This document shows, one piece after another, positions 25,100 through 37,239 of a stretch of 64,000 nucleotides of DNA. The stretch's first letter is position 1. Every line of letters starts with the position of its first letter. The DNA comes from Xiphydria camelus (taxonomy: Eukaryota > Arthropoda > Insecta > Hymenoptera > Xiphydriidae). Below the pieces are notes generated by a model. That model saw only the letters and a list, made by a program, of their open reading frames with translations, did no database searches and was not told the origin of the DNA. The position numbers were made by a program, and so were the translations under genes. The stretch covers positions 35,185,250 through 35,249,249 of the forward strand of contig OY783192.1 of assembly GCA_963678675.1 (NCBI GenBank), given 5' to 3'.

Positions 25100-27448
25100 T
25101 CGTGGTTATCTTCCGTGCTGCTGGAATTGTTGGTGGGAGAGAGCTGCAATGTAAAAAAAAAGCTCGCTTCGCATGCATATTCCAGATTGCAGTCCGCGTT
25201 GTTGATATTGTCAAGAAATTGATTGCCACGCAACCATTAACTTTCAAATTTCAATGGAAAAGTTACGACACCGTAACGTCTTTCTATAACATTGAAATTA
25301 TTGTTTTTTTTTTAATACGCTAAAAATAATTCAATTATTTGAAATCCGTAAAAATATTTGAACAGCTATATGAGAAATTTTAGTTAGTTCCATTTTTCCT
25401 TGCACTCAATGGGGTGACGTTTATGCTCAACATAAATGTGCCAGTGGCCCGCGTGACCGTTTTATAGGTGTATTATACGGAAACGTGTACATTGGAACAG
25501 TGCCAACAAAATGCCTCTATAACTTTTTTCAATTTCCAAGTAAAGTAAACCTACGGAACAGTTCCTCGCATTTTCTCCGTATTTCGTGGACAGTGTGCGC
25601 GTGACTTTTTCGCGAAAAAAAAAATGAGTTCAACTAAAGAAAGCCAGCTATGGAAACGCGAAACGCGAAAGTGCAAATAGCCCGTGGAGTTGCCTTAACG
25701 AAGGCTCATTTTTTCCTCGCTCATGTTGCAAGTACCATCTACCATCGTAAGCTATATATAGCGACAGTAAGTTTCGCATTCGTAATTACGTACGAATTAG
25801 CATTTTTAACTGTGTCGAAAACTTTATTGCAAGTTTCACGGTGCCTTTCCCAAAAGAATAATTATAATTAGATTTATTAATAAGTTTAGTACTCGACTGT
25901 TTCGTGGGATTCGGTTTCAAAATTCGGCACAGTCGTCGATTTCCAATTCTCGCGTCGATCAATTCATTTTACGTAAATGCAACGTTAACAAAGTTTTTCG
26001 CGAACTCGAATTGCACGTTCAACTCCCAAAGTGCACTCCACGCGTAAGACGCTTCGCGGCGACACTCTACGGTAAGTCCCGGAGCTTCTTCCCAGAGGAA
26101 CGTTGTATTCATAGTCCGATCGTGAGAAATAGGACGCCCTTAAGTCGACTCAAAGGCTCAGTCACTGGTCAGAACCGTGGCTTTAGACGTACTCCTAAAT
26201 AAGTTCCGACAACATGTATATGTATGTCCAAACCACCGCAAATTCCACGACTTCGCTCGATAAGAAGAGCTAGCGGGAAATTCAAAGGCGAGGGACGTTC
26301 AGATGTGCCATTTCGTAGAAAAGTAATGAACTAGTTTTCTCGCTAAACGGACCGTTTATTTAGTTAAAAAAAAATGAGTCAATAGCTGGTCGCGTGTTTG
26401 TGCTGCCGCTGCTCGCTGCGCATAAACGGCGCCTGAGAGCTCGTTACATTAACCGAACGTCTCGTCGTTAGAGATACTCTAACCTTGCGCTACTGAGCGA
26501 TTCTCCGGTTAAAGAGACGACGTCCGAGACCAGTAAGTAGATGAGTAACAGCCCCCGGATTTGCCACGTCCTGCCCTGATTCCCCCTCCCACGTCTATAC
26601 CTTTCCGCGCACTCACAAGACGCAACACGTAAAGAGCCTCGACTCCGGTGAGAAGCTCATCAACTTAAATGGAAAGAACGAATGGGGTAGAGTTAAATGC
26701 CGCGACCAACGGCAGATTAATGAACGAGACTTCACTGAAAGCAATATTTAGTGGACGCGGCAATATTCCTAATTGCCATGGCGACAGTCAGAGATACTGT
26801 AGCGATGAGAAATATTGCCGTAGCAGCCATTCGGCAATACAATTGGCTAGTGTAGCAATATTTCCAACAATTGCGGATATATAATATTTTTAGCAGTCAC
26901 TCTATTGCAGTTAAAAGTAATACAGTTCATCGCTGAACCGTATCATATCGAATTTACGGAAAACATCGAATACCGAGCCATCATCTTCTCACCTCATCTC
27001 GGAAGACGTTATCCTATAACGCGAGACTAGCAAGTCGACGCTTAAAACTTTCCAACGCTATCGTTCGCAGCGTTATCGGATCCACGGTCGTAAAGATATC
27101 CCATCGAATTTAGGTTATCGAGAAAACTACCGTAAGAAACATCCTTCCGCTTGGTTTACCGTAGAAAATAGATTCCACGAGCTGCGAGCGAAGCTGAACG
27201 ATACCTGAGTGTACACATTGGACCCAGGATGGGCGTGTCCATTCGCGTAGATATTACGAGGAAAACGGTGGAAGCGATACTCGAATTACATTTTCATAAC
27301 TAATAATCATAAACAATTGTCCACGGTAACTCAGAACGCTAATCCATCAAGTGCACTTTATCGCTTGAAGTACGGAAATAAGCCTCCCTCTGTTTACTCT
27401 CGCGAACAAAACGGATTTTTGAAAATTCGTAGGAACAGTGCCGAAGTG
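25100..27448. other. AT-rich noncoding DNA
   Basis: No supportable gene. Around 26740-26890 the word GCAATATT and its complement AATATTGC recur several times, which may mark an old inverted-repeat element, but I could not define ends. Confidence 0.5.
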
Positions 27449-27456
27449 TATATAAG
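27449..27456 (+). promoter_or_regulatory. TATA-like box ahead of the small open frame
   Basis: TATATAAG lies 36 bases before the ATG at 27485. If it were used at the usual distance of about 30 bp, transcription would start around 27480 and leave almost no leader. That weakens the case for translation from the first ATG. Confidence 0.25.
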
Positions 27457-27484
27457 TCAGGGTAGGTAACTTTATTCGGGTGAG

Positions 27485-27778
27485 ATGACAATGAATTATG
27501 GCATGTTATGTGGTATTTTGGTCAAAATATCCAGTACAGTTAATCATATATTTAAAATATGCGATAAAGCAATAGTGGAAGAAGCAAAAAAAATTGCGAC
27601 TTTTTTTCGTCGAATGCTCGAAATAAAGAGTGCCGCGGTGTTTATACATGTCATAGGGTTTCCTCCTGAAGTCCTAAACATTTTTCATTACGTCGTATAT
27701 CTGTTTGATACACGGGAATGCATCACAGTAGAATATAGAAAACGAGAAGTGAAAGATATTCAATACAAGCGCGTATAA
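27485..27778 (+). CDS. Candidate single-exon small protein, 97 residues, unrecognised
   Basis: An uninterrupted 97-codon frame in an AT-rich region where stops should be frequent. A second in-frame ATG follows two codons later. The predicted protein has no obvious signal peptide. It contains a basic, helix-prone stretch (about residues 32-47, AKKIATFFRRMLEIKS in part) and then a hydrophobic stretch (about residues 48-70, with VFIHVIGFPPEV and IFHYVVYLF). The tail is charged (EYRKREVKDIQYKR). I recognise no domain. A TATA-like box lies upstream and two AATAAA signals follow the stop. A chance open frame is the main alternative, and I consider it at least as likely as a real gene. Confidence 0.25.
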   Translation: MTMNYGMLCGILVKISSTVNHIFKICDKAIVEEAKKIATFFRRMLEIKSAAVFIHVIGFPPEVLNIFHYVVYLFDTRECITVEYRKREVKDIQYKRV

Positions 27779-27804
27779 ATCGGTAAAAATATGTGACATA
27801 ATGG

Positions 27805-27821
27805 AATAAATATAAAATAAA
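27805..27821 (+). terminator. Two possible poly(A) signals after the small open frame
   Basis: AATAAA occurs at 27805-27810 and 27816-27821, within 45 bp of the stop codon at 27776-27778. Such hexamers are common in AT-rich DNA, so this is supportive only in context. Confidence 0.25.
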
Positions 27822-27881
27822 GCAAACGCGTGGACGTTATATTCATTTAAGAATGGTCGCAGTAGAGGTCAGGGTCGCATG

Positions 27882-27901
27882 ACACACACACACACACACA
27901 C
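27882..27901. repeat. (CA)n microsatellite
   Basis: Twenty bases of CA repeat. Confidence 0.9.
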
Positions 27902-30900
27902 ATTACGCGTGAATATTCATCCCGCATGCTGCTTCACTGCGCGCGATTAATTCTCGGAAAACAAAGCAGCGGGTCATCGAGGAAAAACGAGAGGAAAAAC
28001 TGGATAACTATACCTATATACATACCTATATCCATTCACCGCCGCGGGAAGAGCCGCACGGTATTCGTATGCTATCATGATTTCAGAAAAATGAGATGTT
28101 GAAAACGCGAAAGCACGAGTTCGACGGAAATTAAGTCAACCTCTAACGAAGAGTAAGGTTTTCCTTTTATGAAACTGAAGAGATGTTTAAAAGATGCTTC
28201 ACGATGGAGTACCAAGATCATCTTAATTGCTTCGGTATACGCGAATAAAAAGAATGTTTAATCAACGGTAATTTAACTAAATTAAGTATCAGTCCCTTTA
28301 TTAACGAATTATTAATTCGAGTAACTGGAAAAGTTGCTGCCGGTGCGGGGGAATAAATATTTTTCAATTTTTTGTTCCCGCACCAGACTTTGAAAGTTAC
28401 TAATACTTTGACATTTTTCTAAACGAGACTTCATTTTCTTTTAATTTTTAATTAGCTGTAAACATTTTTTCTCCTTTTTTCATGTGTGGGAGCGAGCTTT
28501 CGTGTCGTTGGTAATTGAACGGCATCATACGCCTAAAGATCAAAGCAACAACGAAGCTACTCGTAATTTGCTTTTAAAAGAATCTCTAAAAACTCCTGAA
28601 ACCATAATCGAAAAAACGGGCTCAAGGCGTAATTATTATTAAAATTGCATTCTTAAAAAAACCTAAATTCGCGGCGTATGATCTTTTATATTTTTTGGCT
28701 GCAGGAAATATAAGTATCTTTTTAGAGAATTTGTGTAAACCCTTCTTATAAATGAATTCGACTTTAATCATTCCTCGTATCGTCACTATAACGATAAAGT
28801 ATGTACCTCGGAGTTTAGGGAAGAGAATTTTCGTTAAACCACGCAACGACGTGCTCTCTATGCATATACAAAGAAACAGCAAAAAGGTGTACACGCGAGA
28901 GTAGGGTGGGTACCTAAACGAATTCGACCGCAATTTTCCCGCGCATCGCAGAAAAAACGAGCTATGTACCTAGCTTAAACAGCTTTTTTCTCCCTCCACG
29001 ATAAACGGAGCGATTATTGCCCAAGGAAATTTTGCTAAAAATGTCAGAGTTAATTTTTCGGTGGAACGTATTTTCAGCGGAAAACGTCTACGATCATATT
29101 GCAAATATATGCGTCGAAACGCGAGTAATAAATCTGTCGAAACGAGGAGTCGAGAATTTATTGCAAGATCGTTGATAAGCGAGGCAGACGAGAAGAGCTT
29201 ACGATCCATTTTCTCAAGGAGGCCAAGAAATTTGCACGATCGTCTCTTTTTTTTTCTGCAAGACGTCGTACGATTCAAATCGTAGATCTGAATGGTCGGG
29301 AAACGAATAAGCATCCGGTAGGTGGAACTGCTTCTTGTTAGGAAGGGTCCCAACGACTTCCTTTTAAGGGTTGGTACCCTACTTTCACACCCCACCGACG
29401 CAACTATCCCTGCCGCACCTTACGAGCGCCCCATTGACGTGACTACGCATTGTAATGGACCCGCTTCGTACGCCTTACAATTTTACGACGCACTAAGAAT
29501 CCGCATCTTATTACTTTGAACATGTACGTCGAGAAAAGGATGGCAACAACGGGGCTTTAGGTACCTACGTATGCAGAACGTTATTGCGCCATCTCCTGCA
29601 GCGATCTGCCGCTATTTCGCGGTAGAAATAAAATGGAAGATAAAAATCTTCCGGATATAGGTACCTACATCGTTTCCTTTGTTTGTACTATTTTTTTTCC
29701 ACTGCCGAGACGTTCCTCGAATAAATCGAGACAGATATTACATGGAATGAGAACAACATTATTTTAGAGTCCATGTAAATAAATAAATTTGATTCGAGAA
29801 CAAGAGTAAATTAGAGTAAAACTATGGAAAAGTATCGAGAGAGAGTACCGAGTAGCTACATTTTTGGATGCGCGATAAGCATCAATTTTGAAATTCATTT
29901 TGCGATTGCTTCATATCGGCTGCCGATATTTTTATGACGAATAAAGGACGATTGTTACCGCATCATATGTAAAACACATTTTCGGTGCCCTGCGTCGATA
30001 ACGCAATACATTCACCGTGTGAATGTTTTTATTGAGTGAATATCGCATACGTTGCAATAACGTTCATCCGCGCAAGTTTCTAACGACGCGTCAATCACTT
30101 TTCAAATATCGCCATGGAAGCATTGACGAGTAAGAAATATCGAGTCTATAAATAATCACGCGACAATAACATCTCTTCTTATTAATTCTGACAAAAAAAA
30201 AGGCAGACGCGCTTCCTGATTTTCCCTGTAGCGGTGTTTCCACATTATTTTTCATTCCATCTCTTCTCTCCTACATCGCCGGCCAGTAGTAATACCAGTG
30301 AAACAACGCCAGTAGTAGCGGCCAGATTCCGCCAGACCGCGGTTAACACGAGTGTGTCGGAAAATTTCAATCTAGTCGCGTGACGTGAATATCCCGTGCT
30401 CTTCAAAGAATGTAGATCATCGAAAACAAGAATACGACGGCTTCTTTACTCTGAAGAAAACGGAGGGCAGGGAAAGTAAGGGATACCTTTTAAATGAACT
30501 GCCTTTTTTACACATACGTATATATGTAAGTACAGAGTCTACTCTGCATACACATTCTGAAAAGGAAACCACCTTCTGATCTGCAGCATTTTTTTAGGAA
30601 TCCTCTTACGTGAAGTGCGAAAGTGCGACGTTGAAGATTTCCCACGATACCCGCGGAGGCCCGTCATAGCGGTGAGTAATCCCATCGAAAGTATCACAAA
30701 GTGTCAGCGGCATCAAGAGTCGCTTTGAAAACTCCCCACGGAGGCTGCTGCTCACGCGCACTCGACTTTCACGAGGGACGAAAACAGGAAAACGCTCAAT
30801 AGGCCGCTACATTTATCGGATGTGATGCTACGAGCTTTCAGGCGTTTTGTAAGAGAGACTGACTGAACGGGCGCTTTTATAAGCGGTGAGAACATTTCGG

Positions 30901-31966
30901 TCTTTCGCGTGCCTATTCATCAACGACGCTAAATCCGTTTGACATATATATACTGCGGCTTGTAAAGAACTACCGAATGGGTGGCAATCGATTTAATATC
31001 AAGGAGAAATCCGCGTTTTGGGCTGATTTCGTTTTTCATTTCGCACCGATAAATGTAGTGCACTGCGGTGGAAAATAGACATTCCTTCGCTCGACGGCCT
31101 GACGAGAAGATTTGCGTCGAAAATGAATTTTATAGCCAACACACACATACATTCATTCACGATCACTTTTACAATGAACGTTAGTGAGTCAATGTACGAT
31201 TTCCCATAGAGTTGATAGGTATTTTGGATTGCAAAGCATCGACGTATTTAGAATAAAGGGTATATTGTATAACATGCTATTCGTTATATGATAAAAGTTA
31301 TGGACGTCGATCGATTCGCTGTCAAAGCCAAATCCGTAGCCTAGTGGGATTTTATCTTTCGATTTATATTTATGGACGCGTATAGGTTCATTATACTGTC
31401 GGATTCTACAGCAGTGAGTGGAAATTCTTTTGCTTCACGGTCCGGCGGTAAAATTTGTAACAGAAATCTTTATCGACGCGAGAATTGCAGACTCTTGCGC
31501 ATTCGGTAAAATTCGTTATTGATATTGAATATTTTTTTGTCGCGGTAAAATCATTTTTGCTTACTCGGGCCTGAAAAATTACACTCCGGATTTAGATAGT
31601 CCTTTATCATTGTTTCAACCGAAATGTCCTAAACACGTGCACTCTCTAGCGGAATTAAATCATCCTGCCTTACAATACTGTTAACGATGATGAAACTTTA
31701 TTTTTCAAATAAACGATATGCTAAATGAGCAACCAATCAGTGAATTAATGAATCGGCTGTTATTTCAGGTTGCATTATGCAATATCGAGCATCGATATGG
31801 TCTCTCTGAAAACTCGGTTTACCCGGTCAGGAAAATTATGAAATATCGGGAAATATCGGGGAAATTCAAAATGTCTGCGACATATCGAATGAAACGTTAT
31901 AGAATTTTGTACATACTCCGAATGGAAATTCAAGCTCGACGTGTAATCCGCCTTCGAGTACGAGGA

Positions 31967-31985
31967 AATTAATTAATTAATTAAT
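31967..31985. repeat. (AATT)n tetranucleotide repeat
   Basis: Four to five AATT units, which also form overlapping TAAT homeodomain-type core sites. Confidence 0.8.
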
Positions 31986-34246
31986 ATAGCTCTACGCTCT
32001 ACGCATTTTACAGGTATCCTAATAAGTTCCGCGCATTTTACAGTTGCCTCGGCGAAATTGGCAGAGGCAAGCAATTCTCAGCCCGCAGCGTTTCAACTGC
32101 TCCCACGTTTTGCCCTGAATCGTACAGTCGTGGTACAACCCACGTGAACACTGTTAACGCGTCAATGTCACCGAACGAACCATTCGGTTAATTAGTCGAT
32201 ACCTCGCGCGCCCCCAGTTAATTACGATCCCGCGGCGCAAATCGAAAAGCGTAACGTGAAATACACGTGTCTGTGTAACTTGTACAACGAAGTGATTACA
32301 TCATGTAATGCGTACGTAAAATGGTTGACGTGTGCACTTCTGTGTAGGTACCTACATACAGAAGAGGATCTCGTCAGGTCTACGTCATTTTGCAACCCGA
32401 GTAACGAACGAACGAGATACAGGAGTACCGCGTGAAGGGCTGTAACGACAGGGTAGAACGTATGTACTGCATTTAACTGTAACGTAGTCGAAGAGTGCTA
32501 CTGTGGAAAGTTGCATCATCCTTTTTTTTTAATTTTTCGACGAGTATAAAGGTACTCTTGTGCAATTGAGTACGGAGTATTTAAACACGTATATAACTCA
32601 TTACGCCAAGTGTTTCTATGGCTGAATGAGATAAAAATATCACATTTCAAAGGTGTCGTGATTTAAAAAAAGCTTGTACTTTTCGTCAGCTCGTTTCTAC
32701 CGGCTGGTTAAAACGGAAGTCACCCAAATGTGCCAATGAATTTAGAAGCTTGGAAAAGCAAGCCGCATTGTTGTAAACTTTTGACATTTGTCGATGACTT
32801 GTTAGCCTTCGAAGTTCTCTTTGGTGGAAACACGATTTTGGGGAAAAATTTATAGCTCCTTAAAATCTCTCTTCGCTTCGGTTAAGCTTAACCCCCCTCT
32901 GTATCTCCCGATTTGTGTTGGCATTCGTGACATTTTTACTTTTACATCTAGTTACCGCCAGGTAACGAGCGAGCCGGTAGAGCTACAAAATATAAGCGCC
33001 TATAAATGGGCGAGAGATTTTCCGTGCATCGCAGTGTTATATTCTGGCATAACCGTCGGATTAGCGTTGACCGCTCCGACGATATTATGTTATTCATGAT
33101 GAAACGCGTGTACATGCACACCAGCCCGCAGGCCTTCCATGGCTCGTGCATGAAGTTCTCCGGAATACACATTATTGCACCGTTACATTATCATTTTGAT
33201 AATAATTTATCACATCCTCGCCATTATCAGTCGGGTGTAAATTATTCGCGGCTCTCGCGCGCCGTCCACGCTACGTCATCACACCCCGACGCTAACTTAT
33301 CGTTATATCGTTCTCGTGTTCGTGTCAAACGGATCGTCCCGCATATTGCGTTTCCCTGTAACGCCCGTAACATTCAAAGGTTCCATTTGCGAAACTATAT
33401 AAGGGAATTGCGTCAAACGAGGCAATTTGGTCAATCACTGGAATGACGCGGCACGAGTCCGTCTTTGGTGGATCTCTGATTAACCCGATAAATGAGCTTT
33501 TTCGGGAACCAACTGAAAATCGGCAATAATTCGCATCCGAATCAGCGGTTCGATTGCATTTGATATATGCAGTTAATTAGTGTACACACTCGGGGAAATG
33601 ATTTATTTGATCATATTTGGAGAATATAATTAACGCGCGTTAATTAAAAATACACATTTCGAAAACTCTAATATTCATTTCCGTTAAATAAAATGCGCTT
33701 TCGGGCGAATAAATTGACTCGTCCGATTCGAATAAGTAAGTATCCGTAAAAAGCGAACGATATGTATAATATGTGATCGCAATTGAGGAACTTTGAAAGC
33801 ACTTCGCACCTCGCTTTTGCTGTTCAAGTTCAATACGTCGGAAGATTCGTCGTGAAACATTTACATCCACTCACTCGCGAAGAATTTACCGAAATAAAAT
33901 AATTATTTTCAATCCCGCGCCGGGCTTTCATGCCTAAGTAAATCTCCCCTCCGAGAGCTACCCGACGCCCGAAGTACAAATCAAATTCCATTTCCATCTC
34001 CCGCTCGACGTCGCCCGCGCGCACCCGTTAGCTTTTCGAAATCGTCTTCCTGGACGCGAATAACGCCACTCGAGAAGAGTTCCATCGTTTCTCAATCCCG
34101 CCCCTCGACGGCGAGGCGCGGGCAAGCAAAGTGTGTGTCGGCTAAATGTATATTTCCCAGCGAAAAGCAGAATTTTACGAGGGGTCCGCGAAGGGTGCAA
34201 AGAAACTTAGATTGACTCGTCGATCGAAGGTCGATTTATCATGTTT

Positions 34247-34248
<2 letters not shown>

Positions 34249-34279
<31 letters not shown>
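34249..34279. repeat. (GA)n microsatellite
   Basis: About 31 bases of GA repeat. Confidence 0.9.
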
Positions 34280-34281
<2 letters not shown>

Positions 34282-34706
34282 GCCCTACACATTTTTTTTC
34301 TATAATAGAACCGAGATACAATGTGACTCGCACGTTCGAACTCTAAAGCGTGTCCGACGAGAGTGGGGCCTCTCTCCCCTTCTCGCCGTAACACACGACG
34401 GAGGGTCTCGATAAGGTATTCAATATTTTCAGCGGTATGAAAATATCACCGGGCTCGAGAAGGTAATACCTACACCCCCCCATTCGAATTCAACATCGCC
34501 GCAATATTGTAACACGCCGAATGAATTTACACATTTTTATATCGTCCCGGGTTTCTCTTGTCCGTAAAATCCCGCGCGCGATAGGGTCGGCCGAGAAGTT
34601 TCGAGAGCCTCCCGTAGAGGTATATACCTACGCCCCCGCGGAGTTCTTTAGTTGCGAGGGGTCGCGTCTGGTATTTTAATTGCCCTCGAACGGACGAGCT
34701 TTCGCT

Positions 34707-34733
34707 CCCTCTCTCTCTCTCTCTCTCTCTCTC
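34707..34733. repeat. (CT)n microsatellite
   Basis: About 27 bases of CT repeat, the same repeat class as the GA run 430 bp upstream but in opposite strand sense. The pair could fold into a large hairpin. Confidence 0.9.
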
Positions 34734-36237
34734 GGTTCCTCTCAAGAGAGCGGAAGAGAGTGCGGTGAGCGTGCAAGAGAAAGGGAGGGAGAGAACGAGG
34801 GGTAGGTTAGAAAAATTGAAAAACTTTGAGAAAATGGTTGAAAGTGCGTGGATGGTAGAACGTGCACTCTCGAGACACTCGTGACGTCAACGGGGAGCGT
34901 GTATTTATTTCCCGGATTCGTCGGGAATCGACGAACGAACCCTTGAGCTTTAACCGCCCTTTTTGCTCGATCGAGAAAACGCCCACGCTTATCGGGCTTA
35001 TTCGATTTTCGGTGTTGATTTTTATTTTCACGGCAGAGTCAATTCGAGGATCCGTTCTTCAAAGCGGACGGCGTATTCGTGTTTTTCGATGACGGTTATG
35101 GGGAAACAAGGGCTCTTCGCTAAAAAAGATGAATTGGAAAGTCTCGGGATGAAGCTCACTGGAAAATTCGTCGCGAAGTAATGTTGAGTTTTGAATTCAT
35201 TTCGACGAACTTTTATTTTTGAATGAGAAATTAACTGTAATATTGATTCGTAAAGCAGTAGAGCGGTAAAATTATCGATTAAGAATGATTCAATTATAAG
35301 TCGAGTATAACGAAGGAGGATAATTGAGGAATATTTTATCGGAACGTCACAAGCACCAGTTTAAGGATGGAAAAGTTTTTATTGCTGAATCGGAATAAAA
35401 TATAAAATCGAAGTTAAAGTCCGCTTTAAAAGGAAATTGCATTATTACGACCTACTTATAACGTTTTAATAAAGAGTACCCGTCAAATAACGTCGCATTA
35501 CCACTCCACGAAATTATACGTCTGATATTTTATATAAGAGATTTAGTAAGAGGGAGAGAAATCGAAGAATAGGTATATAGATATTTCCAGCAGTTTTGAA
35601 GTTTGCTGCGGAAGATGATGGATGAAAACTGCAGGTGAGATTTATCGGACCGATCGGACCGTAACTTTCATACGACGAGAGAGATCGATTTAAAACTCGA
35701 CCTACTCATTTTTTCTCCATGACATACAAGGTGTTCTGCGATGGAATTCCCATAGCTCAAATACTTATACGTGTCTTGAAATCGTTTCGAGTGGGAAAGC
35801 TTCCACGGACACGCCTTTCAAAATGAGCAATTTCAAAAAATTATGAGTATCTGATCCAGTCGACAAACGAAATTACCGCAGAATCAATAACAGTCAGACA
35901 TTCGTGATTCACGGCATACATATGTATCACACGGTAACTGCACGATAAATTTTCCGAAATGTACTTACTTTTAAGTGGACAAAAATCCTGCTTAATTCGT
36001 ACAAGCTCGTCTGTCAATATGACGCATAAAATCTCCGAATTTATTCACACAAAAAAATGTGACGATCAACCCATCCCTTCGACCCAATTTAGCTGCGAAC
36101 GAAACCTCCAAATCCCCCTAAAACTTTCCCTACGCTCGACAAAATGAACAATATCGAAATTTAAATCGTCGCATCACTTTGGGTCTCGTTCATTTCACCC
36201 CTGTATTCGTACGAGAAGTTTCCCTCATTCGATAAGG

Positions 36238-36239
<2 letters not shown>

Positions 36240-36291
<52 letters not shown>
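36240..36291. repeat. Long (CT)n microsatellite
   Basis: About 52 bases of CT repeat, followed by a C-rich gap and more CT up to 36320. It is the longest simple repeat in the window and is likely to be length-variable. Confidence 0.95.
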
Positions 36292-36294
<3 letters not shown>

Positions 36295-36821
36295 TCCCCC
36301 CCTCTCTCTTTCTCTCTCTTGGTGTGCGGCAGACGTTACATACCCCGCGAAAACTTTGAATAATCGAAGTTTACCCGGCAGGTCGGTACGTCGATTGGGA
36401 TCATTATAATAATAGAGGTTGCGTGAAAGGTAGTGGATGTGCCCGAAGAACAATATAGAGTGGAGAGACCGCCCCCGGTGTGATTTATTTCCTCCTAAAG
36501 CGGGACGGCGATGCCGCGGGGGTGTGAGTGGACGGTTAGGTTAGGTATACATATATATAGCATAGTTGTAAAAAGGGCGGAGCTGGCTCCAAGCGGTGGA
36601 ACAATTCGGCGTCGTGCCGACCCTTAGTCAAAGTTTGCTTTCGTACACCGCGCGCGCCTCCCCACTGCACCCCTCGCACCTCGATTCAACCCCTCGCCGT
36701 AGTCTCGGGTAACGCGCGGGGCGACGCGACAAAAACCGCGCGAATGAATGGTCCGGCGATAGTCCGGTGGCGTCGACAGAGGGGGATGGTTCATCCCTCG
36801 AACGTGTCGCCGCTGAACTAG

Positions 36822-37239
36822 TCATCGCCCCGTATAAGGGAGCCCCGATCGAACCGACGTACTTGTCGGGATTGGGGGGAGCTCCATCTTGGAGAGGCTG
36901 AGGTTTCTCCGGAGAGTAATGGATGGAGGAGTGATTATTATTGATTCTTCCACGGGGGATGTGGGGGCACCCAAGTTCTTGCCGTCGGGAATAAAGCACC
37001 CAGACGTTCGTTTCGCCGAAGAAATGCAAAGTAGAAAGCGGCGAGGAGAGAACGTAACAACGAACCACCAACATTTATCAGAGTCGAAATATTTAACTAT
37101 TGAAAAAGCGAAAGGTGGACTCGTAAAAATATTTGGACCGTTAATGCGAAAGCCATTAACAGAATTCAGGGCGCAGCAGGGAAAAGAGAGACAAATCAAC
37201 GAGAAGCGAGCGAAGAGAAGAGCTCGAGGGGAAGGTTGA
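36822..37239. other. Segment open on both strands, coding status unclear
   Basis: The plus strand is open from an ATG at 36889 to 37239 (116 codons) and the minus strand from an ATG at 37199 to 36822 (125 codons). Composition is only moderately GC-rich, so the double openness is a little unusual. The plus-strand product is charged at its C-terminal end. The minus-strand product has a hydrophobic part near its start. Neither shows a domain I recognise, and no splice sites or poly(A) signals stand out. It may be chance, or a conserved noncoding or coding segment. Confidence 0.2.

Larger units (their letters stand above)
27822..36821. other. Long noncoding stretch, AT-rich then CpG-rich
   Basis: No supportable gene. 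It includes a CA microsatellite (27882-27901), an AATT repeat (31967-31985) and several copies of the palindrome TAGGTACCTA (29558, 29658 and 32345). It also has GA and CT microsatellites after 34.2 kb. The left half is AT-rich. CpG content rises after about 33.2 kb. Confidence 0.55.

Noticed and set aside
28622..28933. 103-codon minus-strand frame with a hydrophobic start resembling a signal peptide
   Set aside because: The hydrophobic stretch is not followed by a convincing cleavage site or mature domain, and AT-rich codons naturally give Phe, Ile and Leu.
28970..29395. 141-codon minus-strand frame in fairly AT-rich DNA
   Set aside because: No signal peptide, domain or gene signals found; a 74-codon plus-strand frame overlaps it. 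Kept only as a curiosity.
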